64,000 nt of DNA from Flavobacterium poyangense. GTDB lineage: Bacteria; Bacteroidota; Bacteroidia; Flavobacteriales; Flavobacteriaceae. The DNA lies in contig NZ_JAALLN010000001.1 in assembly GCF_011751075.1 (NCBI RefSeq), forward strand, positions 406,785 through 470,784, read 5' to 3'. The translations under genes were made by a program, and so were the position numbers. This document shows positions 44,081 through 53,295 of the stretch, piece after piece. The notes below the pieces were generated by a model. It saw only the letters and a program-made list of their open reading frames with translations, ran no database searches and had not been told where the DNA came from. Position 1 is the stretch's first letter, and every line of letters begins with the position of its first letter.

Positions 44081-45456
44081 TGGGGATTCGCCTATCTGAA
44101 CATAAAAGTATTTTAATTCCGCTTGAGGAAACCATAAATGATAATATTAATCATGAAAAATTAGCTTTACTTGAAACCGTTCAATCCAAACTTTTCAACA
44201 AGACCAATCATTGTTTTATAATCACTCAAACTGAAGTAGCTTTAAAAATACAAGCCGATTATTGTATTGGACTTGATTGGTTGGGCAAAACAGGAAGATC
44301 ATTATATGTAGAGCCAAAAATAAACAGTTCTTCGGCACAGTTGTTTAATCTAAAAACAGGTAGCAAATTCGAAGAAAATGAAGTTAAAGAATCTCTCAAG
44401 AATAATACTGAAACTACCTTCGAACTAGACTATCTGAAAATGCTGTTTCAAGTAAATTATATTCCCGAGAGTAATTCCGAACTAAAAGATCTAATAAAAA
44501 TTGATTGGAATGCCAAACATATTGAAATTGAGCAACAAAAGGATAAACTTACTCCTTTTTTGATAGTTCGCTTTTTACAAACACTAAAAGCGATTGTTCG
44601 CAAAGGACTGAAGAGAAACTATTATAAAGTACAAAAGAACCTAAGTAATCGTGTCAAAGGTAAAATTCTTATCAGCCAACATATCAAACAAAATTCTTTC
44701 AAAAACCGCTTTACAAATACCTATTGCGAATACCAACATTTTGGTGAAGACCATGTGGAAAATCGTTTCTTAAAGAAAGCCTTGCAATTTGTAAGTGCAT
44801 ATGTAGAAAATAATAAAGTCCTTTTCGGAAATATTTTCACGGATTTACAACACTCTATTAATTATTGTCGTCCTGCCTTTGAATTGGTTTCAGAAGATGT
44901 TAACGAATATGAATTAAAACATCGCAAACACAATCCGTTCTATCAAGATTACAAAGAAGCTTTAAAAATAGGGAGTTATATATTAAAACGATTTGCTTAT
45001 AACATTACTCAAACTTCTGCTCTAAAAATAACCACCCCTCCTTTTTGGATTGATATGCCACGTCTATTCGAACTCTATGTTTATAGCAAGATGGTAGAAG
45101 CCAATCCCGTGGATAAAAAAAATATTCATTATCAGTTTTCTACTTATGGTAATGCCTTAGATATTTTGGTGTCAAAATCAAATAATCATATGATAATTGA
45201 TGCCAAATACAAATTACATTATCAAACTGGTCATTTACATGATGACATTCGTCAGGTAGCGGGTTATGCTCGTTTGAAGAAAGTTAGAGAACAGTTAAAT
45301 GTTACAGATGATAAGAATATTGATTGTTTGATTATTTATCCTGATATGGAAAATGGTATATCTGTATTAACTTTAGAAAATATTATACAGTTTCGTCAAG
45401 AAATAAAATCATATTACAAGGTATTTAAATTAGGAGTAAAATTACCCTGGATATAA
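44080..45456 (+). CDS. mcrC: McrC-type nuclease of a type IV restriction system
   Basis: 458 aa. The C-terminal region has the McrC pattern: FWIDMPRLFELYVYSKMV, then a PD-(D/E)xK core ALDILVSKSNNHMIIDAKYK with Asp and Asp-x-Lys. The N-terminal region binds McrB. It starts on the last base of mcrB (TAATG), so the two are translationally coupled. With McrB it cuts methylated or otherwise modified foreign DNA, which complements the type I system that cuts unmodified DNA. Confidence 0.92.
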   Translation: MGIRLSEHKSILIPLEETINDNINHEKLALLETVQSKLFNKTNHCFIITQTEVALKIQADYCIGLDWLGKTGRSLYVEPKINSSSAQLFNLKTGSKFEENEVKESLKNNTETTFELDYLKMLFQVNYIPESNSELKDLIKIDWNAKHIEIEQQKDKLTPFLIVRFLQTLKAIVRKGLKRNYYKVQKNLSNRVKGKILISQHIKQNSFKNRFTNTYCEYQHFGEDHVENRFLKKALQFVSAYVENNKVLFGNIFTDLQHSINYCRPAFELVSEDVNEYELKHRKHNPFYQDYKEALKIGSYILKRFAYNITQTSALKITTPPFWIDMPRLFELYVYSKMVEANPVDKKNIHYQFSTYGNALDILVSKSNNHMIIDAKYKLHYQTGHLHDDIRQVAGYARLKKVREQLNVTDDKNIDCLIIYPDMENGISVLTLENIIQFRQEIKSYYKVFKLGVKLPWI

Positions 45457-45464
45457 ATAACGAT

Positions 45465-45520
45465 AATTAAAATATTTTAATTATCGTATCTTAACAGAAT
45501 ATTTTAAAAATCACCTCATT
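45465..45520. terminator. terminator plus conserved tail, copy A
   Basis: CGATAATTAAAATATTTTAATTATCG hairpin is split around 45468-45487 (arms CGATAATTAAAA / TTTTAATTATCG), followed by TAACAGAATATTTTAAAAATCACCTC, which recurs at 46620 and 48385. Confidence 0.6.
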
Positions 45521-45538
45521 TTAAACCTAACATAAACT

Positions 45539-45811
45539 CTAGTTTTTATACAGAAATTCATCCCCTCCAGCCTCTTCTGTCTTATAAGCAATTACTTCCG
45601 TAATAGACGCCTTAGGTATGTTTACACGTACAAAGGTATTTTCGGTAATGCTGTCAAACTGTTTCAAAACTTCCTGAAGTTCTTCTAGGCTGCTGACTTC
45701 AAAATATTTACCTCTAAATACATCAACGAGTTTCGCATATTTCCAACGGTGCATTTCGTTGTAATAATAAACGTGGTTTAAATCGGTAACACTATATTCT
45801 ATCTTGTCTGC
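45539..45811 (-). pseudogene. 3' fragment of the 2-oxoacid decarboxylase gene
   Basis: Encodes about 90 residues matching the C-terminus of the 48421-50181 product: ADKIEYSVTDLNHVYYYNEM followed by HRWKYAKLVDVF and ending DEFLYKN, about 75-80% identical by eye. Homology starts abruptly at ADK and also continues ~45 nt past the stop codon. No upstream part of the enzyme exists here. It is a duplicated or imported gene end, not a functional gene. Confidence 0.85.
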
Positions 45812-45942
45812 ACAACAGTGACACCAATCAACTAAACAGGACCTCTTATTAAAAACTAAGTATCATTAGTAATATTGGCATTAAAAGGGATACATCTTCA
45901 ATCAAGAAAATTCAAAATACACAAAAAAGGATCATACTGAAT

Positions 45943-46170
45943 TTAAAACCTCCTTAATCGCTCTTGCAAAAGCTTAAAATACTTCTCCTTCATTTCTTCA
46001 GTCAAAAAAGAAATTTCAATTAACTCATTCCATTTTACCGCACTTTCAAACATCCTTTTTAAGATCTGATTGATAATTTTGTCACTCAGCCCTAACCTTT
46101 CTTTTCCAAAATAATCAATAAAATCATTAGCTTTAAAATTATTTTTTTTGCCTTTTAATTTTAAGACCAT
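45943..46170 (-). pseudogene. hipA C-terminal remnant
   Basis: 75 aa, VLKLKGKKNNFKANDFIDYF and KIINQILKRM are typical of the last part of HipA kinases. The N-terminal and kinase domains are missing; it is joined almost directly to a hipB-like gene, so most of hipA has been deleted. It cannot have kinase activity. Confidence 0.7.
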
Positions 46171-46388
46171 TTCTTCTTGCGTGTTTTAAATGGACTTATA
46201 AATTGAACCTCAATATTCAAAATATTTAGAACCGCTTTCAGATTATCCTATCTTACTGATTCTTTGTTTTTTTCAATATCAAATACAGTTGTTTTGCCAA
46301 TACCTGCTAAATCTGCTAATTGCAGCTGCGTCAGGCCAGAGGCTCTCCAGTGCTCTTTAATAAACAGGCCCAAATCAAAATCGCTCAT
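46171..46388 (-). pseudogene. hipB-like antitoxin with internal stop
   Basis: MSDFDLGLFIKEHWRASGLT starts an XRE HTH (LTQLQLADLAGIGKTTVFDI) that hits TAG at 46248-46250 after 46 residues. Beyond it the frame continues as DNLKAVLNILNIEVQFISPF, the normal HipB ending. So a single nonsense mutation splits an otherwise intact hipB-type gene; a truncated HTH might still be made. Three matching operator-like sites lie upstream. Confidence 0.7.
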
Positions 46389-46390
46389 AA

Positions 46391-46408
46391 TTACTGTTTA
46401 AACGGTAA
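46391..46408. promoter_or_regulatory. hipB operator-like site 1
   Basis: TTACTGTTTAAACGGTAA, palindromic but for one base pair, just upstream of the hipB-like start. Confidence 0.6.
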
Positions 46409-46461
46409 ATCCAATCATTTACACATGTAAATTACTCAAAAACAACATCTTATACAACATT

Positions 46462-46479
46462 TTACCGTTTTAGCAGTAA
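46462..46479. promoter_or_regulatory. hipB operator-like site 2
   Basis: TTACCGTTTTAGCAGTAA, same 18-bp TTAC(C/T)G...C(A/G)GTAA frame as site 1. Confidence 0.6.
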
Positions 46480-46531
46480 ATATTTACGATTAAGAAAAAA
46501 ACATAAGTTTCAGCAGTAAAACAAAGATAAA

Positions 46532-46549
46532 TTACCGCTAAAACAGTAA
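46532..46549. promoter_or_regulatory. hipB operator-like site 3
   Basis: TTACCGCTAAAACAGTAA, 70 bp from site 2. Same 18-bp frame. Confidence 0.6.
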
Positions 46550-46576
46550 TAAACTAACAAACATAGATTCATTAAA

Positions 46577-46655
46577 AGAGCCAGCTCATTTTTAATTACT
46601 TAGCCAGCTCTTTTGTTTATCCTAACAGAATGTTTTAAAAATCATCCTGATCTTA
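46577..46655. terminator. terminator plus conserved tail, copy B
   Basis: AAAGAGCCAGCT..AGCCAGCTCTTTT hairpin followed by TATCCTAACAGAATGTTTTAAAAATCATCC, the same tail as at 45488 and 48381. Confidence 0.6.
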
Positions 46656-46702
46656 AGCACCTATCGAAACACTTTAGAAACATCACTATTTAAAAACAAA
46701 AA

Positions 46703-48010
46703 CTAACGATTTAAAAATTGATCCACTGCTACTTTAGAAAGTATTCTCACCACTATATCTCTTCCCAATTTCTCTTCACCGATCAGCCCAATGTGTATAA
46801 GCTCGTTTAAATCTTTTCGAGCGGTCTGTCTTACCACACCATTTTTCTTCGAATAGGATGAAATATTTACAAATGCATTTTCTTTAGAATACAAATGAGA
46901 TACAAGCTCTGCCTGGCGCCTGTTGAGTCCTTTGTTGAGAAGTTTATAGGCAATCAAATGGCTGTTTTCTGCCTCTGTCTTCTTCTTATCTCTGTAATTT
47001 ATCAGACTTTCGAATGCGACCCTCAGACTTTTAATAGAATAATTGATAAAGTAGGTCAGATCATTCTCGTCATTCTCTGTTTTTAAGAAAGCCTTATCAT
47101 ATTGGATTCTTGAATTGAGGATGGCTCTGGATATAGAAATATTCTTTATCAGGGAGTATTCTTTCTTCAGCAGAAACCAATAAAATAAGGCACGTGCCGT
47201 TCTCCCGTTCCCATCAAGGAAGGGATGAATATACCCAAACATAAAATGGATGATCGATGCCTTTATTATCGGATGGATGAAAGGTTTTTCCGAATTTGCA
47301 AAATCGCATAAATCCTGCATATACTGCTCTACGTCGCTGGCATCTGGTGGGACATGCGCAACTTCCCCATCAACATGATCCTGAACATAGATCGTCTTTT
47401 TGCGAAATGATCCCGAACAATACTCAGCACCGGTATTGGCTGTCATAATTTTATGAATCTCTACTATAAATTCGAAGTCCAGCTTTTTATCCAGTTCTCC
47501 GGTAATAAATTTTATAGCGCGAAAATTATTCACGATCATCTGCTCAGATTCGGTTCTCGGCTTTCGATCCGATTTCAGCATTTCGATGGCCACTTTTGTG
47601 GTAGTCGCAGCCCCTTCAACCTGAGAACTTGCAATCGCCTCCTCAAGCACAGAACTTTTCAGATATTCTAACTTATCAGACTGGGTTATCGGCGATTTGT
47701 ACAGACCGCCAATCAGTTTTAAATCAAACTCATGCAGGTTTTTCTGGATATTTTCAGTTACATTATAATTGAATTCCTTCCCGCCAAACTTCAATTTTTT
47801 ATAACTTCCCTGTCTATGGAGTTTTATTAAAGCCCATGATTTTTCCAGATCGTCCGGGAAAGGAAGATTTTTTCTGTACTTTAATTCATCCCAATAAAAA
47901 TAGCGGTCGTCAGTACTTCGCAGAGTCGTTTCATACTTGCGCTTAACGTAGTCGTCTATTAATGTTGTTGTAATAAAATCCGTTATGTTTGGAGGGCTTT
48001 CTATCTTCAT
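46703..48010 (-). CDS. fic: Fic/DOC-family protein (predicted AMP-transferase)
   Basis: 435 aa from the ATG at 48010. Upstream codons to 48049 are rejected because an exact promoter -7 box lies in them. The Fic motif is HPFLDGNGRTAR (catalytic His262) with an N-terminal Fic_N-like region, and SSQVEG (Ser128-Glu132) matches the (S/T)xxxE(G/N) inhibitory helix, so the enzyme should be autoinhibited. The C-terminus holds a winged-helix-like HTH (RRQAELVSHLYSK, VVRQTARKDLNELIHIG). It probably transfers AMP to host targets; such HTH-Fic proteins are common in Bacteroidetes. No antitoxin neighbour is needed for this class. Confidence 0.88.
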   Translation of the reverse strand: MKIESPPNITDFITTTLIDDYVKRKYETTLRSTDDRYFYWDELKYRKNLPFPDDLEKSWALIKLHRQGSYKKLKFGGKEFNYNVTENIQKNLHEFDLKLIGGLYKSPITQSDKLEYLKSSVLEEAIASSQVEGAATTTKVAIEMLKSDRKPRTESEQMIVNNFRAIKFITGELDKKLDFEFIVEIHKIMTANTGAEYCSGSFRKKTIYVQDHVDGEVAHVPPDASDVEQYMQDLCDFANSEKPFIHPIIKASIIHFMFGYIHPFLDGNGRTARALFYWFLLKKEYSLIKNISISRAILNSRIQYDKAFLKTENDENDLTYFINYSIKSLRVAFESLINYRDKKKTEAENSHLIAYKLLNKGLNRRQAELVSHLYSKENAFVNISSYSKKNGVVRQTARKDLNELIHIGLIGEEKLGRDIVVRILSKVAVDQFLNR

Positions 48011-48037
48011 AACCGCAAAACATGTTAATTTTGAACT

Positions 48038-48068
48038 CAAATTTAACATATTTATCTATAAATTCAAA
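48038..48068 (-). promoter_or_regulatory. Bacteroidetes-type promoter of fic
   Basis: On the minus strand TTTG (48068-48065), exactly 19 nt, then TAAATTTG (48045-48038), the full -33/-7 consensus. It places transcription start downstream and supports translation from 48010. Confidence 0.75.
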
Positions 48069-48420
48069 TTTAAAAAAGCTTTTTCTTACAAAATAATATT
48101 ACTTTTCTTCCTTCCTCGCTATTCCGATTCGTCTAAAATCTAAAATCTTGCCCCTACAGCATGATTGAACGGCAAATTATTTGCATGCCAGTGGTCATTC
48201 CTGCTTTATGCCGCATTTCTGCAAAGCAGCTGTCTGGCAAATTATACAAGCAAATTCAGAAATAAGAGTAGAACTTAAGTTTTCATTGACTTTCTCTTAC
48301 TCTGAATATGCCTGAGTAGACATAGTTTCATTAAAAAAGCCGCCTCAGAAATTAAAACTGAAACGGCTCTTTTTTTGCTTATCCTCACGAAGTATTTTAA
48401 AAATCACCCCATTTTAAAAC
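48050..48420. other. intergenic region between fic and the decarboxylase gene
   Basis: No supported gene. Contains a terminator hairpin AGCCGCCTCAG..CTGAAACGGCTCTTTTTTT (about 48335-48376) and the third copy of the conserved tail (TATCCTCACGAAGTATTTTAAAAATCACC, 48380 on). Confidence 0.6.
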
Positions 48421-50181
48421 CTAACACAAACTCCAGTCTTTATATAGAAATTCATCCTCTCCAGGCTCTTCTGTTTTATAAGCAATTGCTTCCGGAATAG
48501 AGGTTTTCGGAATGTTTACATGTACAATGGTATTTTCGGTAATGCTTTCAAGCTGTTTCAAAACCTCGTCGAGTTCGTCAAGAGTGCTGACTTCAAAACC
48601 TTTGCCTCCAAATACATCAACGAGTTTGGCATATTTCCAACGGTGCATTTCGTTGTAATCATACACGTGGTTTAAATCGGGAACTTTATATTCTACCTTG
48701 TCTGCACCACGAAACGGATTCGGATTCACAAGCATTTGTTCGATACCATAAATACCATTATCCAAAACAAAAACAATGGTGTCGTGTTTCAGTTTATTCT
48801 GTGTCGATATCGCCTGACAGGTTTCCTGAAAAGCACCGTCTCCAACAAATACTACAGGTCTTTTATCCGGTCTGGCACATTTTATTCCGGTTGCGGCAGG
48901 AACAGAATATCCTATTGAAAGCCATGAAGCTTGCGCTATGAATCCGTTGGGTTCTGCGATACGAATGCCCTGAGCACCCAATAAAGGGAAACCCGCATCG
49001 GCAACCACTACATGGCGCTCGTCTATAAAATCATCAATTCTCTTGAAAAAGGTATCATAAGTAAGTTCTGGTTTCACTTTTTCCGTTAGGCTGTCATCGG
49101 CTAGAAAAAAGGATTCAGGCAGTATTTTTTCATCATACATTTCGTAGGCACTAAAGTTAACTGTGGTCAGTTCTTCTTTCAGGAATATTATAAAATCCCT
49201 TAGCGATACATTGGCCACATAAGAAGCACCGATTCTTACTCCACTATGATTGGCGAGTACGGTATCTTCTTTCCAAACATCAAAACCACCCAGGTTTTTG
49301 CCGGTCGTCCATACGCCGAGGCCAATTTTTAGCTGGGCTTTTTCGAATTGCTCCTTGACATCTTTTGGCGACGCCTTGCCATTAAAAACACCTTTGAACT
49401 TAGGATGGTTTTCGGATACGATGGATTTCCCGAGTATGGAGGTCACAAATTCGGTATCGGTACTTTCGATCAAATCAAGGAATTCCTTTTGAACACCGTG
49501 ACGCTGAATTTCAATGCCACCCCAGAAAATAATTTCTTTTCCTCGTGCCATATCAGCTACTTTTTTAGCGGCCTTGCGGGCACTTCCCTGACATTTAGAA
49601 ATCTCTCTTTCTGCCAATGGAGCAACAGGCGGATTGCATTCCATTCGCCATGCATCTTCAAAAACCTCAAGATAAACCGGTCTTCCATATAAAAGACAGG
49701 CATTCAGCACGGCATCAATTTTATAAGGGGCATCTGAGGAACCTGTGATTTGTTCTGCCGCAACGGTCACGTTTCGGAACACATTGATGTTACTGTACAT
49801 ATCCCCTGTCATATGGGATGCCAGCATGCCCTGAACGAGGCTTCGCTGCTGGTCTTTGTTGGTCGGAGCTCCATTAATGACAAGCACAGGACAGTGCTCT
49901 ACATAAGAACCTGCAACCGAATTGAGCAGCGTAAATGCCCCTACTCCATACGTTACTGCTACCGCAGCGAAACCGTTTTGGCGTGCGTAGGCATCTGTAC
50001 AATGCCCGGCATTTATTTCATTCGTGTCGTTAACGATTTTAATTTTTGAATTTTTGTCTTCATGAATCGTATTTAAAAACGGCGCAGTGTAATTGCCTGC
50101 AATTCCAAATAAATGCGTGAGTCCTAATTGTTCCAGACGTATTTGCAGGTATTTTGCAACGGAGATTTTTTCCTGTGCCAT
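48421..50181 (-). CDS. thiamine-diphosphate 2-oxoacid decarboxylase (pyruvate/indolepyruvate type)
   Basis: 586 aa, the normal length. The N-terminal domain has THLFGIAGNYTAPFL and the cofactor-activating Glu55 (NDTNEINAGH); the C-terminal ThDP site has VVFVGDGAFQETCQAIS...LDNGIYGIEQ. GH-CTDAYAR replaces the usual GY-AADGYAR, so substrate preference may differ from yeast-type enzymes. It removes CO2 from a 2-oxoacid to give an aldehyde. The oxidase gene upstream ends 1 nt away, so oxidase (amino acid to 2-oxoacid) and decarboxylase make a two-step path, for example via indolepyruvate or phenylpyruvate. Specificity is inferred. Confidence 0.88.
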   Translation of the reverse strand: MAQEKISVAKYLQIRLEQLGLTHLFGIAGNYTAPFLNTIHEDKNSKIKIVNDTNEINAGHCTDAYARQNGFAAVAVTYGVGAFTLLNSVAGSYVEHCPVLVINGAPTNKDQQRSLVQGMLASHMTGDMYSNINVFRNVTVAAEQITGSSDAPYKIDAVLNACLLYGRPVYLEVFEDAWRMECNPPVAPLAEREISKCQGSARKAAKKVADMARGKEIIFWGGIEIQRHGVQKEFLDLIESTDTEFVTSILGKSIVSENHPKFKGVFNGKASPKDVKEQFEKAQLKIGLGVWTTGKNLGGFDVWKEDTVLANHSGVRIGASYVANVSLRDFIIFLKEELTTVNFSAYEMYDEKILPESFFLADDSLTEKVKPELTYDTFFKRIDDFIDERHVVVADAGFPLLGAQGIRIAEPNGFIAQASWLSIGYSVPAATGIKCARPDKRPVVFVGDGAFQETCQAISTQNKLKHDTIVFVLDNGIYGIEQMLVNPNPFRGADKVEYKVPDLNHVYDYNEMHRWKYAKLVDVFGGKGFEVSTLDELDEVLKQLESITENTIVHVNIPKTSIPEAIAYKTEEPGEDEFLYKDWSLC

Positions 50182-50182
50182 C

Positions 50183-51907
50183 TTAAATTGGTTTATTTAG
50201 GTTACCGATATTTTCATTGACTTCAAGTGCGGTGCGGATTCCGGACTCGATAGCGCCTTCAATCCAAGCATGTTTCAGAGAAGTATGCTCTCCGGCAAAA
50301 TGTGCTTTTCCATCCCATTCAGTTGAAATGATATGAGGCTGCAATAAGTGCAACTGCCCCGGATTAAAGATGGCCGCTTCACCAAAAGCATAGGGGTCAC
50401 GCATCCAACTTTGTGTTGCACCACCGATCAATTTTCCGCCTTTCTTTTTATAGTCCTTGATACTCGAGCTAACTACGGCAAGGTCAATAATACGCTGCTG
50501 CTCCTTCTCATCATCGGAGTGCATGATGGCCAGATTTTTAAGGGCATAAAAATACCTGTCGTCATCGTCCATAGAATCCCAGCGGCTTGCTTCGTCAGAC
50601 CAACAATAAGAGGCCAGAATAAGACCATGTCCTTTACTTCCCAAATCATTGCTCGGATAATAGGTGAAACGGTTGGAAAAATCAGTAATCGTGCCGCCAC
50701 CAACAATATTATAAGGTGCTTCCTGCCACCATTTCTCACGAAATTCCAGCAATATTTTAGTAGCAGAATCGTAGTGCAGCTCCCGGATTGCTTTTCGTTT
50801 CTGCTGCTCGAACTGTGGTGTTACATACACATGTCTTAATGCCGAAAAAGGAATGGTAACAATTACTTCATCAAATTCCAAGTCACTGACCGGCGTATCT
50901 AAAACTTTGAATCCTGCGTCTTCATAAAACTGAGCGTCACGCTGCACTTCAATATCTACATCTATCTTTACCTTGCCATTAACGAGTTTCATTTTGGTCA
51001 TCCTGCAATCAAAATAGGTGTTTTCTTCGAGCTTATGTGCTTTAAAAAATGCATTTGGCAGCAGGTCGCTTCCGCCAACAATTTCCTTAAACTTAGTAGA
51101 ATCCTTGATGATATTTTGCTCAATAAAACTCTGGATAAAATCGTAGGCCATTCTGGATTCCAGATTTTGCATAACCCCAATCATCTCAATGGCATTCTCT
51201 GAATACTTCGAATTTTCCTTTAAGAAACGACGCATCGAATATTCTCCGTAACGCTCGATCAGCAAAGGCCAGTTTTTCTCCGGATCTTCTGCAATAAAAG
51301 TCTTAAGCGGATTAATGAGCTTGGCCATCAACAGATCGGCACGCATATTTTCGGTACTGTCCAGATTAAAGTCCAGTAGTTTGTTTACATCGACAACCGT
51401 AGTACTATCTTCCGGGATATATTGATTCTGGACAACACGCTTGCGATTCACATAAAAAAGGGAATTTCTGGTAACCTTCGGATCCGGTTCATCGGAATCT
51501 GCCTGATGCGCAATTGCCTGATCCTTATCGACAGACAGGTAATAAAAAGGCTCGGTTTTGAGTCCAAGTTTATCAATGTATTTGAGCACCATCTTATGTA
51601 TGGTCGGGATACGCATTGCACCTGCTTCGCCATAAACGGTATCGTCTTCAAAATATTTTTTGTGCTCCGAATTCCTGAAAGTCTTGATCCTGCCACCAAC
51701 ACGGGTGTTTGATTCGACTATCGTAACCTTATGACCAGCCTGTTTCAAGAGACTTGCAGCTACCATTCCGGCCATTCCGGCACCAATGATTAACACATTT
51801 TTTTTTGGTTTATTGGTACGGGGGATTCCATCGTCAATGTATTTTAAATATTGCTGAATAATAGGATCGTTGTCTTCGTCGAGCAAGCCGTGTAAATAGT
51901 TTTCCAT
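50183..51907 (-). CDS. FAD-dependent amine / L-amino-acid oxidase
   Basis: 574 aa. FAD dinucleotide-binding motif [17 protein letters not shown] (~38-54) followed by [14 protein letters not shown], the GxGxxG..E...GGR signature of flavin monoamine oxidases, and a C-terminal [21 protein letters not shown] that closes the FAD site. No signal peptide, so cytoplasmic. It would oxidise amines or L-amino acids to imino/2-oxo acids with H2O2. It forms an operon with the decarboxylase. Length and end motifs are intact. Confidence 0.88.
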   Translation of the reverse strand: MENYLHGLLDEDNDPIIQQYLKYIDDGIPRTNKPKKNVLIIGAGMAGMVAASLLKQAGHKVTIVESNTRVGGRIKTFRNSEHKKYFEDDTVYGEAGAMRIPTIHKMVLKYIDKLGLKTEPFYYLSVDKDQAIAHQADSDEPDPKVTRNSLFYVNRKRVVQNQYIPEDSTTVVDVNKLLDFNLDSTENMRADLLMAKLINPLKTFIAEDPEKNWPLLIERYGEYSMRRFLKENSKYSENAIEMIGVMQNLESRMAYDFIQSFIEQNIIKDSTKFKEIVGGSDLLPNAFFKAHKLEENTYFDCRMTKMKLVNGKVKIDVDIEVQRDAQFYEDAGFKVLDTPVSDLEFDEVIVTIPFSALRHVYVTPQFEQQKRKAIRELHYDSATKILLEFREKWWQEAPYNIVGGGTITDFSNRFTYYPSNDLGSKGHGLILASYCWSDEASRWDSMDDDDRYFYALKNLAIMHSDDEKEQQRIIDLAVVSSSIKDYKKKGGKLIGGATQSWMRDPYAFGEAAIFNPGQLHLLQPHIISTEWDGKAHFAGEHTSLKHAWIEGAIESGIRTALEVNENIGNLNKPI

Positions 51908-52456
51908 GATCTGGTGGTTTTGTTGTGGGTTTATTCTTTTTGCGAATGAAATTCTTTAACAAATAAACTCAGTAAAATTGGTATGCTTACGCGTAATTCT
52001 ACCTGTTTTTATATTGCAGAATTTGGAATTTTTAATTCCTCAGATCAAAGACACTGTTTTTTGGTTTCTTAGAAATTGCAAATTTTATAAAAGTCTTATT
52101 GCTTTTTACATTTTAACTTAAATCAAAAAAGCCTCAGATTTCTCTGAAGCTTTGTCTTTACTTTGCGTTTTAAAAATTGAACCGCAAGGCTCGCTAAAAT
52201 TTACGCAAAGGGCTCAAGGTTTTTTATTCACGCTGATTCTGCAGATTTTGCAGATATTTTTATTTTTGGCTCGGATAAAAACAATCTGAATAAATCTGCC
52301 AAATCTGCGTGAAAAAATTTCTACGTAAACATAGGAATACGCTAAGAGTGGAAAAAAAATTGTGCAAAACTTTTTATTCACGCTGATTCTGCAGATTAAG
52401 CCGATATTTTTATTTTTTGCTAAAATAAAAAACATGCTTTTAAATACAATCCGGAT
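51908..52456. other. intergenic region with dispersed repeats
   Basis: No gene. Holds two direct copies, 150 bp apart, of a repeat starting TTTTTATTCACGCTGATTCT (52221-52270 and 52371-52420) and an inverted partial copy around 52284-52318. The minus-strand promoter of the oxidase operon should lie at 51910-52100. Confidence 0.6.
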
Positions 52457-53269
52457 TTATTCTGATGTTTTAGTCTTTTTTGCAGGATAGTTTAAAAAAA
52501 TGCTCGTCATAATAGGTACAAAAAATATAGCTACGGTCAATGCAGAGATTCCTATATCTGCCGCATGACTGCCTAAAAACACACTCACCGGACTCGTTGG
52601 GTAAAAATGTTCATATAAGGAAACGGTCAACTTTAGACCTAATATGGCAATAACAATAAAAGCAGCTGTTTCTAAAAACGGATAAGCCGCCATAAGCTGC
52701 ACAAACCATTGTGCTATAAATCGCATGGCCAAAATACCAATAAACACACCGATACAAACCAAAATAATATTGGGTGTAAAAGCAACTGCAGCAAAAACAT
52801 TATCGATAGAAAATGCCATATCCATAATTTCAACCAGTACTACTGTTGTCCAGAAAGTTCCTAATGAACCTACGGTCGCTTTATAAAACCAATTGTTTTC
52901 TTTATCAACCGTTTCTTCCTCATTTCCCTGATTTTTCTTGGCTTTGTACCAATCAAATACTAAATACAAAAGATACAAACCACCCAAGGGTTTTAGCCAC
53001 CAGATTTTGATTAATGCGGCTGCAAACAGCATGGCTAAACCTCTAAAAAAATAAGCTCCCCATATTCCGTATTTTAAAGCTCTGTTTCTTTGCTCTTTTG
53101 GTAAATCCATAACCATTGTTGCTAATACGGCGGCATTGTCTACAGAAAGCAAACTCTCTATGATAACAAGATTGGCAATAATGGTAAGCGACACGCCTGG
53201 GTTGTTAATAATGTCCTGCCAAAGGACTGCAAAATGGTTCAATAAATCTGTCATGAGTAATTGATTCAA
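52457..53269 (-). CDS. TerC-family integral membrane protein
   Basis: 270 aa with about seven to eight membrane helices. The two TerC signatures with acidic residues inside helices are present: ESLLSVDNAAVLA and MAFSIDNVFAAVAF. The family (TerC/Alx) exports manganese or other metals and was first linked to tellurite resistance. Short acidic-basic loop (NQGNEEETVDKE) lies mid-protein. It begins 26 nt after the dicarboxylate carrier gene, as last gene of a four-gene operon. Confidence 0.88.
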   Translation of the reverse strand: MNQLLMTDLLNHFAVLWQDIINNPGVSLTIIANLVIIESLLSVDNAAVLATMVMDLPKEQRNRALKYGIWGAYFFRGLAMLFAAALIKIWWLKPLGGLYLLYLVFDWYKAKKNQGNEEETVDKENNWFYKATVGSLGTFWTTVVLVEIMDMAFSIDNVFAAVAFTPNIILVCIGVFIGILAMRFIAQWFVQLMAAYPFLETAAFIVIAILGLKLTVSLYEHFYPTSPVSVFLGSHAADIGISALTVAIFFVPIMTSIFLNYPAKKTKTSE

Positions 53270-53295
53270 GTGATTAAGTTTATTTTTAAATACTA

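Noticed and set aside
50348..50839. 163-codon plus-strand frame
   Set aside because: Antisense shadow within the FAD-dependent oxidase gene.
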